Shown here in pieces: positions 40,350 through 49,147 of a stretch of DNA of 64,000 bases. How positions within the stretch are numbered: position 1 is the stretch's first letter; the number at the start of each line of letters is the position of its first letter. The stretch covers positions 124,001-188,000 of the forward strand of contig CAZAMF010000004.1 in NCBI GenBank assembly GCA_964486295.1. The letters are read 5' to 3'. The translations under genes and the position numbers were made by a program. The DNA is from CALBZG01 sp964486295. GTDB taxonomy: Bacteria; Bacillota; Clostridia; Peptostreptococcales; Anaerovoracaceae. Below the pieces are notes generated by a model. The model made no database searches and had not been told where the DNA came from. It was given only the letters and a program-made list of their open reading frames with translations.

Positions 40350-42745
40350 ATCTGATGATGATCTCCGTTTTCTATACTGTTTTCAATGCCGATCCCTATT
40401 GCTCCATCCAAATCGTTCCTATATATCATTATATCGTTTTTCAGGCATTTTTCAATGATAGTTCCGTGGGGGTGTCCGAAATTGTTTCTGCCAACCTGAA
40501 AAATCGCGACTTTTGGTGCGCAGCAGGCTAAAAATTCATCAGCGGTACTGTATTTCGAGCCATGGTGTCCGATTTTCAATACCTCACATTTCAGCTTTTT
40601 AGAAAGCGCAGGATCCGCCAGCAGCTTCTTTTCACCTTTCATATCCATATCACCAGTCATAAGGATCCGGATCCCGTTGTATCGGACTGCAGCAATCAGC
40701 GACAGGTCATTTTCATTTTTGGGGTCTTCGAGGAGCCTTTCATAGGATGCCTCATCCCTGCTTTCCGGATAGATGATTTCAACGAATACGTCATGATCCA
40801 AACTGATTTGATCCTCCTGCTTCAGATAAATCAGATCATCGAGTCCAAAGCCGGAACCCGAGACAATGTCAGCAGCTTTCTTTCTGTACCCTTCATAGAC
40901 GCACAGCGAGCCGATTTTCAATTCCTTGCTGAGGGACCGGATCCCTTCATAATGATCCAGATGAAGATGCGTCACAAGGGCAAGATCGATTTTATTGATC
41001 CCGTTTTTCAGAAGGAAAGGCAGTAATGTTTTGATCCCTGTATCATATTCTGCACTGCCGCCGCCATCAATAAGCATAGTTTTGCCGGAAGGGGTTTTGA
41101 GAAAAAGGCAGTCTCCCTGCCCTACGTCAGGAAATATCACATTGATTTCGCGGAACGGGTCATCTTTTATTGCATCGATGGTCACAGCAAGCAGAATAAA
41201 AGACAACGCGATAAGAATCATTTTTTTGATGCTTCTCCTTTCAGCCATCACCTGGGCGGCTTCGGAGCATCCGAAAAAAACCAAACCGTAATAAGCGATC
41301 ATGATCATCATCGCGGGGCTGACCAAATTCCAGCTTAATCGGCCATCCATATAAATTGCATCATTTATAAAGGTCATCATCCTGCACATCAGGTCCATTG
41401 CCGTCGCACCTACCGCGAAAACACCCCCTGCTGAAAGGAGCGATAACGGCATGAGGCATATTCCCATGGGGATCAGGAAGCCCGAGAGAAAGATGACGGG
41501 GATATTCGCTATAAAACCGCCTAACGAAAAGTAGTTAAAATGATAACATATCAATGGAGCCATTCCGATCTGAACAGCCAGAATAGTGGCTGCCGCTCCG
41601 GAGAAAGGATAATCAGCAATTCTCCCGATCCTTGGCATCAGAACGCCAAGGGAGATCATGGCCAGATAAGACAACTGGAACCCGGCATTCAGGATCATCA
41701 GGGGATTCACCAGCAGCATGATCATTGCCGTGAAAGCGGTGGCACTGAGCAGATCGTATCTGGCGTGAAGATTTCGCGCCAGAAGATGCAGCATGATCAT
41801 GAATACCGCTCGCATCACGGACGGCGAAAATGATGACAACGCCGCATAAATCAGGAAAAATGCCACCATAGCCAGATCGAAAACGATGCTCTTCCTTCCT
41901 CCTGTCAACAGGTTCATAAACAGATAAATGATGCCGATATGCAACCCGCTTACCGACAGAATATGCGCCGTGGAATTTTTTTGGAATGCGATGAGCGTTT
42001 CTTCCTCGATCCCGTTGGTGTCTCCGAAAAGCATGCCCATGATCAGCGCCGCATTTTCATCCGGTACAATTCGTTTCAGTTCTTCCGAAAAGCGGCATTT
42101 CGCTTTTGACAACCCGTTCGTCATCCAATATAGGATATTGTTGAATTCTTTTTCATTTACGGCAATCTTAAGCCGTGAGGCTTTTGTATTCATCAACATT
42201 CCGATGTCTAAAGTTTTCAAATAGACCTTGTAGTCAAAACAATTCGGATTTCTGGCGGCGCTGGGCTTTTGAAAGGTTCCCCTGATGGTCAGCAGCCTTC
42301 CTGCAAGGTCTCCGTAATCTTCTATCTGATCTGCGTCGTAAATGCTGACCAGAATCTTCTCCGGTTTTTGCAGCACCCCCATGGTCTCCGTCTCTCTTAC
42401 TTCCAATGTCAGACGGATCATTTTTTCCGAGCGTTTCTCAACGGAAAGCCCATACCCCATGATCTCCTCCGTTGTATCATTCAATCGTTCCAGCACATAG
42501 GGTTTCTCCCAGGATGTCTGAAACAGAAGCATCCCCAGTATAATCAAGGTCAAGATCAGTGCGATCTTCGATTTTAAACCTGTATAATTTAATTTCAGAT
42601 CTTTCTTTCTTAGGATCAAGTAAAAAATACCGGCCAGGAACACCGGAAAAGCCGCTTTATACACTTCGCTGCCAAGGTCGAATATATGGGCCAATCCCAT
42701 GCCACCGGCCATACTGCCTGATATGAAAACGACGGGCCTTCGCAT
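40319..42745 (-). CDS. comEC: ComEC/Rec2 family DNA-uptake channel protein
   Basis: The ATG at 42745 follows GGGGGAG by 6 bases. 808 aa in three parts: an N-terminal membrane and DUF4131 (OB-fold) region with 'RNPNCFDYKVYLKTLDIG', the central Competence domain with 'HILSVSGLHIGIIYLFMNLL' and about ten membrane helices, and a C-terminal metallo-beta-lactamase domain with 'DVGQGDCLFLKTPSG', 'THLHLDHYEGI' (about residue 590) and 'KIGHHGSKYSTADEFL'. ComEC forms the transport channel for single-stranded DNA, and the MBL domain is proposed to degrade the non-transported strand. All catalytic motifs look intact. A strong promoter lies just upstream; comEA and the comG pilus genes are not in the window. 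Confidence 0.94.
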   Translation of the reverse strand: MRRPVVFISGSMAGGMGLAHIFDLGSEVYKAAFPVFLAGIFYLILRKKDLKLNYTGLKSKIALILTLIILGMLLFQTSWEKPYVLERLNDTTEEIMGYGLSVEKRSEKMIRLTLEVRETETMGVLQKPEKILVSIYDADQIEDYGDLAGRLLTIRGTFQKPSAARNPNCFDYKVYLKTLDIGMLMNTKASRLKIAVNEKEFNNILYWMTNGLSKAKCRFSEELKRIVPDENAALIMGMLFGDTNGIEEETLIAFQKNSTAHILSVSGLHIGIIYLFMNLLTGGRKSIVFDLAMVAFFLIYAALSSFSPSVMRAVFMIMLHLLARNLHARYDLLSATAFTAMIMLLVNPLMILNAGFQLSYLAMISLGVLMPRIGRIADYPFSGAAATILAVQIGMAPLICYHFNYFSLGGFIANIPVIFLSGFLIPMGICLMPLSLLSAGGVFAVGATAMDLMCRMMTFINDAIYMDGRLSWNLVSPAMMIMIAYYGLVFFGCSEAAQVMAERRSIKKMILIALSFILLAVTIDAIKDDPFREINVIFPDVGQGDCLFLKTPSGKTMLIDGGGSAEYDTGIKTLLPFLLKNGINKIDLALVTHLHLDHYEGIRSLSKELKIGSLCVYEGYRKKAADIVSGSGFGLDDLIYLKQEDQISLDHDVFVEIIYPESRDEASYERLLEDPKNENDLSLIAAVRYNGIRILMTGDMDMKGEKKLLADPALSKKLKCEVLKIGHHGSKYSTADEFLACCAPKVAIFQVGRNNFGHPHGTIIEKCLKNDIMIYRNDLDGAIGIGIENSIENGDHHQIWVRSMLTEK

Positions 42746-42790
42746 TGCCTCTCCCCCAAATCCCAATTCTTGATCACCGAATATTTACAT

Positions 42791-42819
42791 ATTATACCAT
42801 TTTTACAGGTTGATTTCAA
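42791..42819 (-). promoter_or_regulatory. Sigma-A promoter of comEC-holA
   Basis: On the minus strand TTGAAA (42814-42819), a 17-base spacer and a perfect TATAAT (42791-42796). The start point would lie about 40 bases before the comEC ATG. Confidence 0.75.
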
Positions 42820-42853
42820 TTAAATCGAATTTCTTCCTATGTAATACCATATA

Positions 42854-42862
42854 TGTTATAAT
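42854..42862 (+). promoter_or_regulatory. Extended -10 promoter of the penicillin-binding protein gene
   Basis: TGT followed by TATAAT (42857-42862) forms an extended -10 element; the -35 region is weak. It is divergent from the comEC promoter and would give a 45-base leader to the TTG start at 42914. Confidence 0.55.
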
Positions 42863-42913
42863 GTTTTGTCTTTCAAATTTGATTGTACTAAGAAACAAAG
42901 GCAGGTGAAAATT

Positions 42914-45900
42914 TTGAATCAAAAGTTAAGTGACGAAGATAAGCAACGTGAAATAGACGATTTTTTTGCTCAGTTCGACAATGTCAGCGGGGAATTCGAC
43001 AAAATCAGTGAAAGCCTAAGTACCGGTGACACTGCACAGAATATTGAGATCCCGCAGGAAGATCCGGAGGAAGCAGCGCCTGAAAGCGAAACTGCTACAG
43101 AAGCTGCGCCGGCGATCTCTGCGTCCAGAAAATCCAGAGCCCAACGACAGGCTGAAAAACGCGGGAACAACGGAGACAATTCAAACGTAAGCAATTTTGT
43201 AAACAAAGCAAAAACTTCGGCGGCAGAAGCTGTGGATGCTGCAACCGCTGCAGTCTCAGGCGCTGTCAACGGAATTAAAAATAAATTTATCATCGATAAA
43301 GCAGGAGAAAACCCGACCATGGCTGGATCAAAGAAAAATAAAACCCGATCAAAAAGATACCAACTGAACACAAGAAAACTAATCAAGGCTATCGCTTTTG
43401 CAGTTTGCGGACTTGCCGCCATCGGGTTCATTTTTGTCATGTCCATTGTCATCTCTTCCCCGAAAATTGAACCGAACAATATTTACGGAATGCTTTCAGA
43501 AAGTTCCGTATTGTATGATGATCAGGGAATTCCGATCGAATCTATTTTTGAGGAAGAAGGCAAACGGACAAATGTTGAATACTCAGCGATGCCCGAAAAC
43601 CTCATCAATGCATTCGTTGCACTGGAAGATAAGACCTTTTGGACACACAACGGCTTCAACTTTGTGCGTATTTTCGGTGCCATCAAAGACTCTTTTACAA
43701 CAGGTCAGATCAGCGGGACCTCCACCATCACCCAACAGCTTGCCAGAAATGTTTATCTCGCCGAAACCAAATCGGAGCGAAGTCTTACAAGAAAAATCCG
43801 GGAAGCGTATTACACAATTCAGCTGGAAAACAATCTGACAAAAGAGCAAATCATGGAGGCATATCTCAATACCATATTCTTGGGATACAATTCGTATGGA
43901 GTTCAGGCTGCCAGCCAGGCATATTTCGGAAAGAATGTGGGAGATCTGGATCTCCTGGAATGCGCGGCTCTTGCTGCCCTTCCTCAGGCTCCGGACCGCT
44001 ATGCCCTGATCAAAACGCTGGAGAATGAAGCGGTGACTGAAGACACCCAAGGCATTTTATATAAGGGCTCGCAGTTTACCTATGTGTTTAGCGATGCTTC
44101 CAAAGACCGGCGGGATCTTTGTTTAAAAATGATGCTGAAGCAGAGCAAGATCAATCAGGAGCAATATGACGCGGTTATGGCCGATACGCTGGTTGCCCAT
44201 ATGAATCCGGGGCTGAGTGAAAAGCAGGAGTTATCCTCCTACTTCACGGATTATGTGATCCAGCAAGTGATTTCCGACCTCCAGGACGAATTTGATCTGG
44301 AATACAGCGAAGCCAAGCAGATGCTTTATACCAACGGTCTTTCCGTTTATACCACAATGGACTCCGACATGCAGCTGATCGTTGAGGAGGAATTCAACAA
44401 CAATGCGAACTTCCCAAGCGTAGCGAATCTGAAAAAAGATGCCAGCGGTAATATCCTGGATGAAAATAAAAGAGTCCTCATGTACAGTTATGGCAACTAT
44501 TTCGATACGGAAGGCTATTTTACCCTTATGCCGGATGAATATACCGGAAACAGCGATGGCTCTGTCACTATATTTAAAGGCAAACGGCTTAATATTTACA
44601 ATACGACCGTTAAAGGGGTCACCGACTACAGTCTGGAGTTCAAACCGGTATACTTCTATGAGAATTCAATTTTCTACTGCATAGACGGTGGTTATATCAA
44701 TATTCCAGCAGAATACAAAACACGGGATGATAACGATAATCTGGTCATCTCAGCAAAGTTTTTCGCAGACTATCCTGACTTCTTCCGGTTTAATGAAACG
44801 GGCATGGCCATTGGTCCTTCCTCATATACGTTGAATCAGAAAGTTGTGCAGCCTCAGTCCGCCATGGTTATTACCGACTATGCCAACGGGTATATCAAAG
44901 CCATGGTCGGAGGTAGAAATACAAAAGGCCGTATGCTCTATAACCGCGCAATTTCACCGCGTCAGCCGGGTTCTTCCATCAAGCCGATGGCGGTTTATTC
45001 GGCAGCGCTGCAACAGGGTTATGAAGCTCAGGCAGCCGGTACCACACAAACCTTTGTGACGTATGATAACAATGGAAATAAAATACCGAACGGCTATGGA
45101 GATTACTGGACCGCGGCATCCGTCATCGACGATTCCCTTCTCAAGATCAATGGTGAAGTCTGGCCGAAAAACTGGTATAGCGGTTATCGTGGAAAGATGA
45201 CATTGCGGACAGCCGTAGAGCAATCCGTCAACGTTTGCGCGGTCAAGGTGATCACTCAGGTCGGTTTTGACTATTCGGCAAATCAGCTGGAGAAAATGGG
45301 CGTAACGACCCTTGAGCGCAAGGATCCGAAAGTGAATGATCTGAACGCCGCTGCCCTGGGCCTTGGTGGTATGACCCGCGGTGTATCCCCTCTTCAAATG
45401 GTGGGCGGATATGGCTGCATCGCAAACGGCGGGGAATACGTGGAACCGATCAGTTATACAAAGGTCACCAACAAACGCGGCGAAGTACTCGTTGAGAAAA
45501 TCCCAAAAACTGAGCAGGTGCTCAACGAAGGCGTTGCATGGATCATGGGTGATATTCTCAGAACTGTCGTTACAAACGGTATCGGAAAAAGAGCGTCGAT
45601 ACCAAATCAGCCGGTCTCCGGAAAAACCGGTACAACTACAGACAACTATGATGCCTGGTTCGTCGGTTATACACCAACCTATGCCGCATCACTCTGGATC
45701 GGAAATGATGTCAATATTGAATTGTCTCAGGGATCCGCATCGGCAGCAAAACTCTGGAGCAAAATCATGACCCGGTGTCTGGCAGGAACCAAAACTGAAT
45801 CTTATGATCCGCCGCCTGCAAATGTGGTTAATTATAAGGGAGAGTATTTTATTAAAGGCACAGAAACGACCGCAAAGCTTGATAACTACGTTACCGTCGC

Positions 45901-46261
45901 TGTTTGTCAGGACACCGGCTGGCTTGCAACACCTTGGTGCGAAAATGTAATCTATAAGACAGGAACAAATAACGGCTCCGTTCCAGGAGAAGGAAGTACA
46001 AACCGCGAAGTGCCGCATTACTATTGCCCTTACCACAATTATGATTTCGAGCATTACCCGATAGATCCTTCCGGCAGCGGTCAGTATAACTTTGAAGATG
46101 TGCCAACAGAAAGTGCGCCGATCCCTACCCCTCCTGCCGTTGTTCCGACTGAGCCTTCCGTGACGCCTGACCCGGGTACAACTCCGCCGACACAGAATGA
46201 CGGAAATAACGGAAACGGCAACGGAAATGGCGGTGGAGAGGATAAACCGGGATGGATCTAG
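42914..46261 (+). CDS. Class A penicillin-binding protein (PBP1A-type, bifunctional)
   Basis: The start is taken as the TTG at 42914, with AGGTGA 7 bases upstream; no ATG is available. About 1115 aa. A long charged, Ala-rich cytoplasmic part (about 1-155) precedes one membrane helix (about 158-180). The GT51 transglycosylase domain shows 'VALEDKTFWTHNGFNF' with its catalytic Glu and 'TSTITQQLARNVYL'. The transpeptidase has S-S-I-K (about residue 686), S-V-N and K-T-G-T-T (about 904). The tail is Pro-rich, then Gly/Asn-rich. It polymerises and crosslinks peptidoglycan. Unusual are the length of the cytoplasmic part and an inserted stretch of about 150 residues between the two catalytic domains. 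Confidence 0.92.
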   Translation: MNQKLSDEDKQREIDDFFAQFDNVSGEFDKISESLSTGDTAQNIEIPQEDPEEAAPESETATEAAPAISASRKSRAQRQAEKRGNNGDNSNVSNFVNKAKTSAAEAVDAATAAVSGAVNGIKNKFIIDKAGENPTMAGSKKNKTRSKRYQLNTRKLIKAIAFAVCGLAAIGFIFVMSIVISSPKIEPNNIYGMLSESSVLYDDQGIPIESIFEEEGKRTNVEYSAMPENLINAFVALEDKTFWTHNGFNFVRIFGAIKDSFTTGQISGTSTITQQLARNVYLAETKSERSLTRKIREAYYTIQLENNLTKEQIMEAYLNTIFLGYNSYGVQAASQAYFGKNVGDLDLLECAALAALPQAPDRYALIKTLENEAVTEDTQGILYKGSQFTYVFSDASKDRRDLCLKMMLKQSKINQEQYDAVMADTLVAHMNPGLSEKQELSSYFTDYVIQQVISDLQDEFDLEYSEAKQMLYTNGLSVYTTMDSDMQLIVEEEFNNNANFPSVANLKKDASGNILDENKRVLMYSYGNYFDTEGYFTLMPDEYTGNSDGSVTIFKGKRLNIYNTTVKGVTDYSLEFKPVYFYENSIFYCIDGGYINIPAEYKTRDDNDNLVISAKFFADYPDFFRFNETGMAIGPSSYTLNQKVVQPQSAMVITDYANGYIKAMVGGRNTKGRMLYNRAISPRQPGSSIKPMAVYSAALQQGYEAQAAGTTQTFVTYDNNGNKIPNGYGDYWTAASVIDDSLLKINGEVWPKNWYSGYRGKMTLRTAVEQSVNVCAVKVITQVGFDYSANQLEKMGVTTLERKDPKVNDLNAAALGLGGMTRGVSPLQMVGGYGCIANGGEYVEPISYTKVTNKRGEVLVEKIPKTEQVLNEGVAWIMGDILRTVVTNGIGKRASIPNQPVSGKTGTTTDNYDAWFVGYTPTYAASLWIGNDVNIELSQGSASAAKLWSKIMTRCLAGTKTESYDPPPANVVNYKGEYFIKGTETTAKLDNYVTVAVCQDTGWLATPWCENVIYKTGTNNGSVPGEGSTNREVPHYYCPYHNYDFEHYPIDPSGSGQYNFEDVPTESAPIPTPPAVVPTEPSVTPDPGTTPPTQNDGNNGNGNGNGGGEDKPGWI

Positions 46262-46854
46262 AAATATTCAAGTCCGATGGTCTAATTTCAAATGGGATCG
46301 TTCTGGCATCAGGCTCCCCACGGCGGATCGAGATGTTGAGGGGGCTTGGCATTGAACCTGAAATCATCGTTCCTTCTGTGGAAGAAACGTTGCCTCCCGA
46401 TATCGATATGGAAGCAGCCGTAATGTTTCTGGCCCTTAAAAAGGCACTTTCTGTTGAACCCCAATGTCTGGAGGGAAAGCTGATCATTGCAGCAGACACC
46501 GTAGTCTATCTGGACCAGGTCATCGGAAAGCCAGCGGACCGTGAAGACGCCATCCGGATCCTGAAGGATCTCAGAGGTAAAGTGCATACCGTTGTCACCG
46601 GTGTTGCCCTGTTGAAAGCGGGAACTCATGTCAGACGGGTGTTTTACGAAATGACAAAGGTCTATTTCAAAGACTACACGGATGAAGATATCCTGGCATA
46701 CGTGTCCACAGAAGAGCCTTATGATAAGGCAGGCGGGTATGCGATCCAGGGCGCTTTCGGCAAATATATCGATCATATTGAGGGGGATTACCACAACGTC
46801 ATCGGTTTCCCCTGGAACAGAATACAAATGGAAATACAAAAACTGGAGGTTTGA
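46252..46854 (+). CDS. maf: Maf family nucleoside triphosphate pyrophosphatase
   Basis: 200 aa. The Maf signature 'IVLASGSPRRIEMLRGLG' is followed by the catalytic 'IAADTVVYLDQVIGKPADREDAIRIL' and 'GGYAIQGAFGKYIDHIEGDYHNVIGFP'. Maf proteins hydrolyse dTTP, UTP or modified nucleotides to the monophosphate and have been linked to septum formation. The ATG overlaps the end of the penicillin-binding protein gene by ten bases, suggesting translational coupling to cell-wall growth. The stop codon lies in the loop of the terminator hairpin. Confidence 0.94.
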   Translation: MDLEIFKSDGLISNGIVLASGSPRRIEMLRGLGIEPEIIVPSVEETLPPDIDMEAAVMFLALKKALSVEPQCLEGKLIIAADTVVYLDQVIGKPADREDAIRILKDLRGKVHTVVTGVALLKAGTHVRRVFYEMTKVYFKDYTDEDILAYVSTEEPYDKAGGYAIQGAFGKYIDHIEGDYHNVIGFPWNRIQMEIQKLEV

Positions 46855-46867
46855 TCCTCCAGTTTTT
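46838..46867. terminator. Bidirectional terminator between maf and etfA
   Basis: A 12-bp perfect stem (AAAAACTGGAGG 46838-46849 with its complement 46856-46867) and 6-base loop ends in T runs on both strands. It overlaps the last codons of maf and can also stop the minus-strand etf operon. Confidence 0.88.
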
Positions 46868-46951
46868 ATTTTCAGATATTCGATTACTCTTCGATAGCCT
46901 GCCATACAAGGTCAGGCTTCATTTGAGTTTCGAAAAGTATTAATACTCTTT

Positions 46952-48307
46952 TTATTTATAAGCCGCTTCTGCTTCCAGCGCTTCACCAGCTGCTGCTTCT
47001 GCTTCTTTCGCCTTCTTTTCTTCTTCCGCTCTGCTCCATTCGTCATACAGATCTTCAGCATTATCCCATTCTTTGATAATTTCAGGGATCACCTTGTAAA
47101 GATCGCCAACGATGCCATAGTTTGCAACTTCAAAGATCGGAGCGTCCGGATCCTTATTGATGGCAACGATGACATCAGAAGTCTGCATTCCTGCAAGATG
47201 TTGGATGGCTCCGGATATACCGCAGGCAAAATAGATGTTCGGTTTAACAGTCGTTCCGGTCTGGCCTACCTGGTTGGCATGATCGATCCACCCAGAGTCA
47301 ACAGCAGCACGAGAAGCACCCACGACACCGCCTACTTTATCAGCGAACTCTTTGATCAATGTAAACCCACTGGCATCCCCAAGTCCACGTCCGCCGGAGC
47401 AAATGATCTTGGCATCAGTCAGGCTTACGATTTCCTTAGCGGATTTAACGATTTCAACGACCTGGGTTCTGATATCGGAAGCAGCGAGAACCGGCTTGAT
47501 GGTGATGAGCTCGCCTTTCAACCCTGCATGCTTATCGCGTTTCTGCATAACGCCCGGTCTTACAGTTGCCATCTGAGGTCTGGTTCTCGGGCTGATGATG
47601 GTAGCCATGAGGTTTCCGCCAAAAGCCGGACGGGTCATTTTCAACTGTTTGTTTGTATCATTAGGGTCCAATTTGGTCGTATCGAGAGTTGTGTTCTTCT
47701 TTGCATAAGCAATATAACTCTTGATATCAACATCCAGTCTTGTACAGTCTGCAGTCAGGCCTGCATCCACTCTGGCTGCAACCCTCGGAGCCAGGTCTCT
47801 TCCGATATGGGTAGCACCGAAGAGCATGATTTCAGGTTTGTATTCGTCGATCGCATCTGTAATAACCTTTGTATATCCGTCGGTTGTATAATTTTTTAAA
47901 TTTTTGTCCTGGATCAGGTAAACACTATCGGCACCGTAGGCGAAGCATTCATCAACCAGAGGTTCTATCTCATAGCCTACCAGAATGGCACAAACCTTTG
48001 TTTCCGGGCTGATTTCACGAGCCAGTCTGTAGCCTTCTCCGATCAGTTCAAGAGCAACATTCATTATCTTGCCGTTTCTCTGTTCTGCAAATACCCAAAC
48101 ATTTTTATATGCGCTCAGGTCGATGACATCTTTATCCGGTGTCTTTTCAATTGCCCCGAATTTACATGCTGCGATACACTGATTGCAGGCAGTGCACTTT
48201 TCATTGATGACCGCCAATTTGCCCATCATTTCGATTGCTCCGAACGGGCAGGCTTTGATGCAAAGCTTGCAGCCTTTACATTTATCTTTTATTACTTCAA
48301 TTGCCAT
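46952..48307 (-). CDS. etfA: Electron transfer flavoprotein alpha subunit with N-terminal 2[4Fe-4S] ferredoxin domain
   Basis: 451 aa, about 100 more than a plain EtfA. The first 60 residues are a bacterial ferredoxin domain with two clusters: Cys10, 13, 16, 20 and Cys38, 41, 44, 48. The EtfA body follows, with the FAD-binding C-terminal part 'VGASRAAVDSGWIDHANQVGQTGTTVKPNIYFACGISGAIQHLAGM' (key residues R, Q-V-G-Q-T-G and S-G-A-I-Q-H). The end is a charged Glu/Ala/Lys tail of about 25 residues. Such ferredoxin-EtfA fusions are known in bifurcating systems such as caffeyl-CoA reductase (CarE). It works with EtfB and Bcd, coupling crotonyl-CoA reduction by NADH to ferredoxin reduction. Confidence 0.94.
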   Translation of the reverse strand: MAIEVIKDKCKGCKLCIKACPFGAIEMMGKLAVINEKCTACNQCIAACKFGAIEKTPDKDVIDLSAYKNVWVFAEQRNGKIMNVALELIGEGYRLAREISPETKVCAILVGYEIEPLVDECFAYGADSVYLIQDKNLKNYTTDGYTKVITDAIDEYKPEIMLFGATHIGRDLAPRVAARVDAGLTADCTRLDVDIKSYIAYAKKNTTLDTTKLDPNDTNKQLKMTRPAFGGNLMATIISPRTRPQMATVRPGVMQKRDKHAGLKGELITIKPVLAASDIRTQVVEIVKSAKEIVSLTDAKIICSGGRGLGDASGFTLIKEFADKVGGVVGASRAAVDSGWIDHANQVGQTGTTVKPNIYFACGISGAIQHLAGMQTSDVIVAINKDPDAPIFEVANYGIVGDLYKVIPEIIKEWDNAEDLYDEWSRAEEEKKAKEAEAAAGEALEAEAAYK

Positions 48308-48325
48308 GTCTTGCTCCTCCCTTTC

Positions 48326-49129
48326 CTAGACTATATGGATGCCCTTGAGGTTGATCAAGAGCGTCTTTGCTATTTCATTTTCGGTATCACCTTCGATGAT
48401 CATCCCTTTGCTTCTTGGAGCAGGTGTGAAGGATCTGAAAATGTTTGTAGGGGATGCTTCAAGTCCAACTTCCTTATTCGGATCGACTTTTAAATCCTTA
48501 GCTCCCCAAGTTGGGATCTCAGCGGCGCATCCTCTAATGATACCGGCAATGTTCATATATCTTGGAGTATTCAGTTCTTTAATTGCTGTCAGCATGCAAG
48601 GAGTCTTGATTTTGATGATTTCATAACCGTCTTCAAGCGCTCTCTTGACAGTTATCGTCTTCATATCCTTGGAAATTTCAAACTCTTTAACATATGTGAC
48701 CTGAGGGATTCCAAGTTTTTCTGCAATCTGCGGGCCGACCTGAGCAGTATCTCCGTCGATGGCCTGACGTCCGGCAAATATGATGTCAAAATCCCCGATT
48801 TTTTTGATTGCAGCAGCGATTGCATTGGATGTTGCCCATGTATCGGATCCGCCCAGAGCTCTATCGGATGCTAGTATTGCTTCGTCCGCGCCTTTGGCAA
48901 GACATTCTCTCAACATATCTTTTGCCTGAGGAGGCCCCATTGTGACTACGGTAATATGGGTATCAGGATATTTATCTTTTAATTTCAGCGCCTCTTCAAG
49001 AGCGTTAGAATCATCATGGTTTAAAATGCTTGGTACGCCTTCTCTAATCAGCGTGCCGGTTTTCGGATCAGTCTTGATTACGTTGGTATCAGGAACCTGT
49101 TTTGCACAAACAATAATTTTAAGTGCCAT
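48326..49129 (-). CDS. etfB: Electron transfer flavoprotein beta subunit
   Basis: 267 aa. The signature 'IIVCAKQVPDTNVIKTDPKTGTL' at the N terminus, 'NHDDSNALEEALKLKD', 'ADEAILASDRALGGSDTWATS' and 'FAGRQAIDGDTAQVGPQIAEKLGIPQVTYV' (AMP or second-FAD site) are typical of EtfB from bifurcating Bcd-Etf complexes. A GGAGG site precedes the ATG. It lies 18 bp after bcd and 18 bp before etfA, so the three genes form one operon. Confidence 0.95.
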   Translation of the reverse strand: MALKIIVCAKQVPDTNVIKTDPKTGTLIREGVPSILNHDDSNALEEALKLKDKYPDTHITVVTMGPPQAKDMLRECLAKGADEAILASDRALGGSDTWATSNAIAAAIKKIGDFDIIFAGRQAIDGDTAQVGPQIAEKLGIPQVTYVKEFEISKDMKTITVKRALEDGYEIIKIKTPCMLTAIKELNTPRYMNIAGIIRGCAAEIPTWGAKDLKVDPNKEVGLEASPTNIFRSFTPAPRSKGMIIEGDTENEIAKTLLINLKGIHIV

Positions 49130-49147
49130 ATCTGTCTCCTCCTTTCT

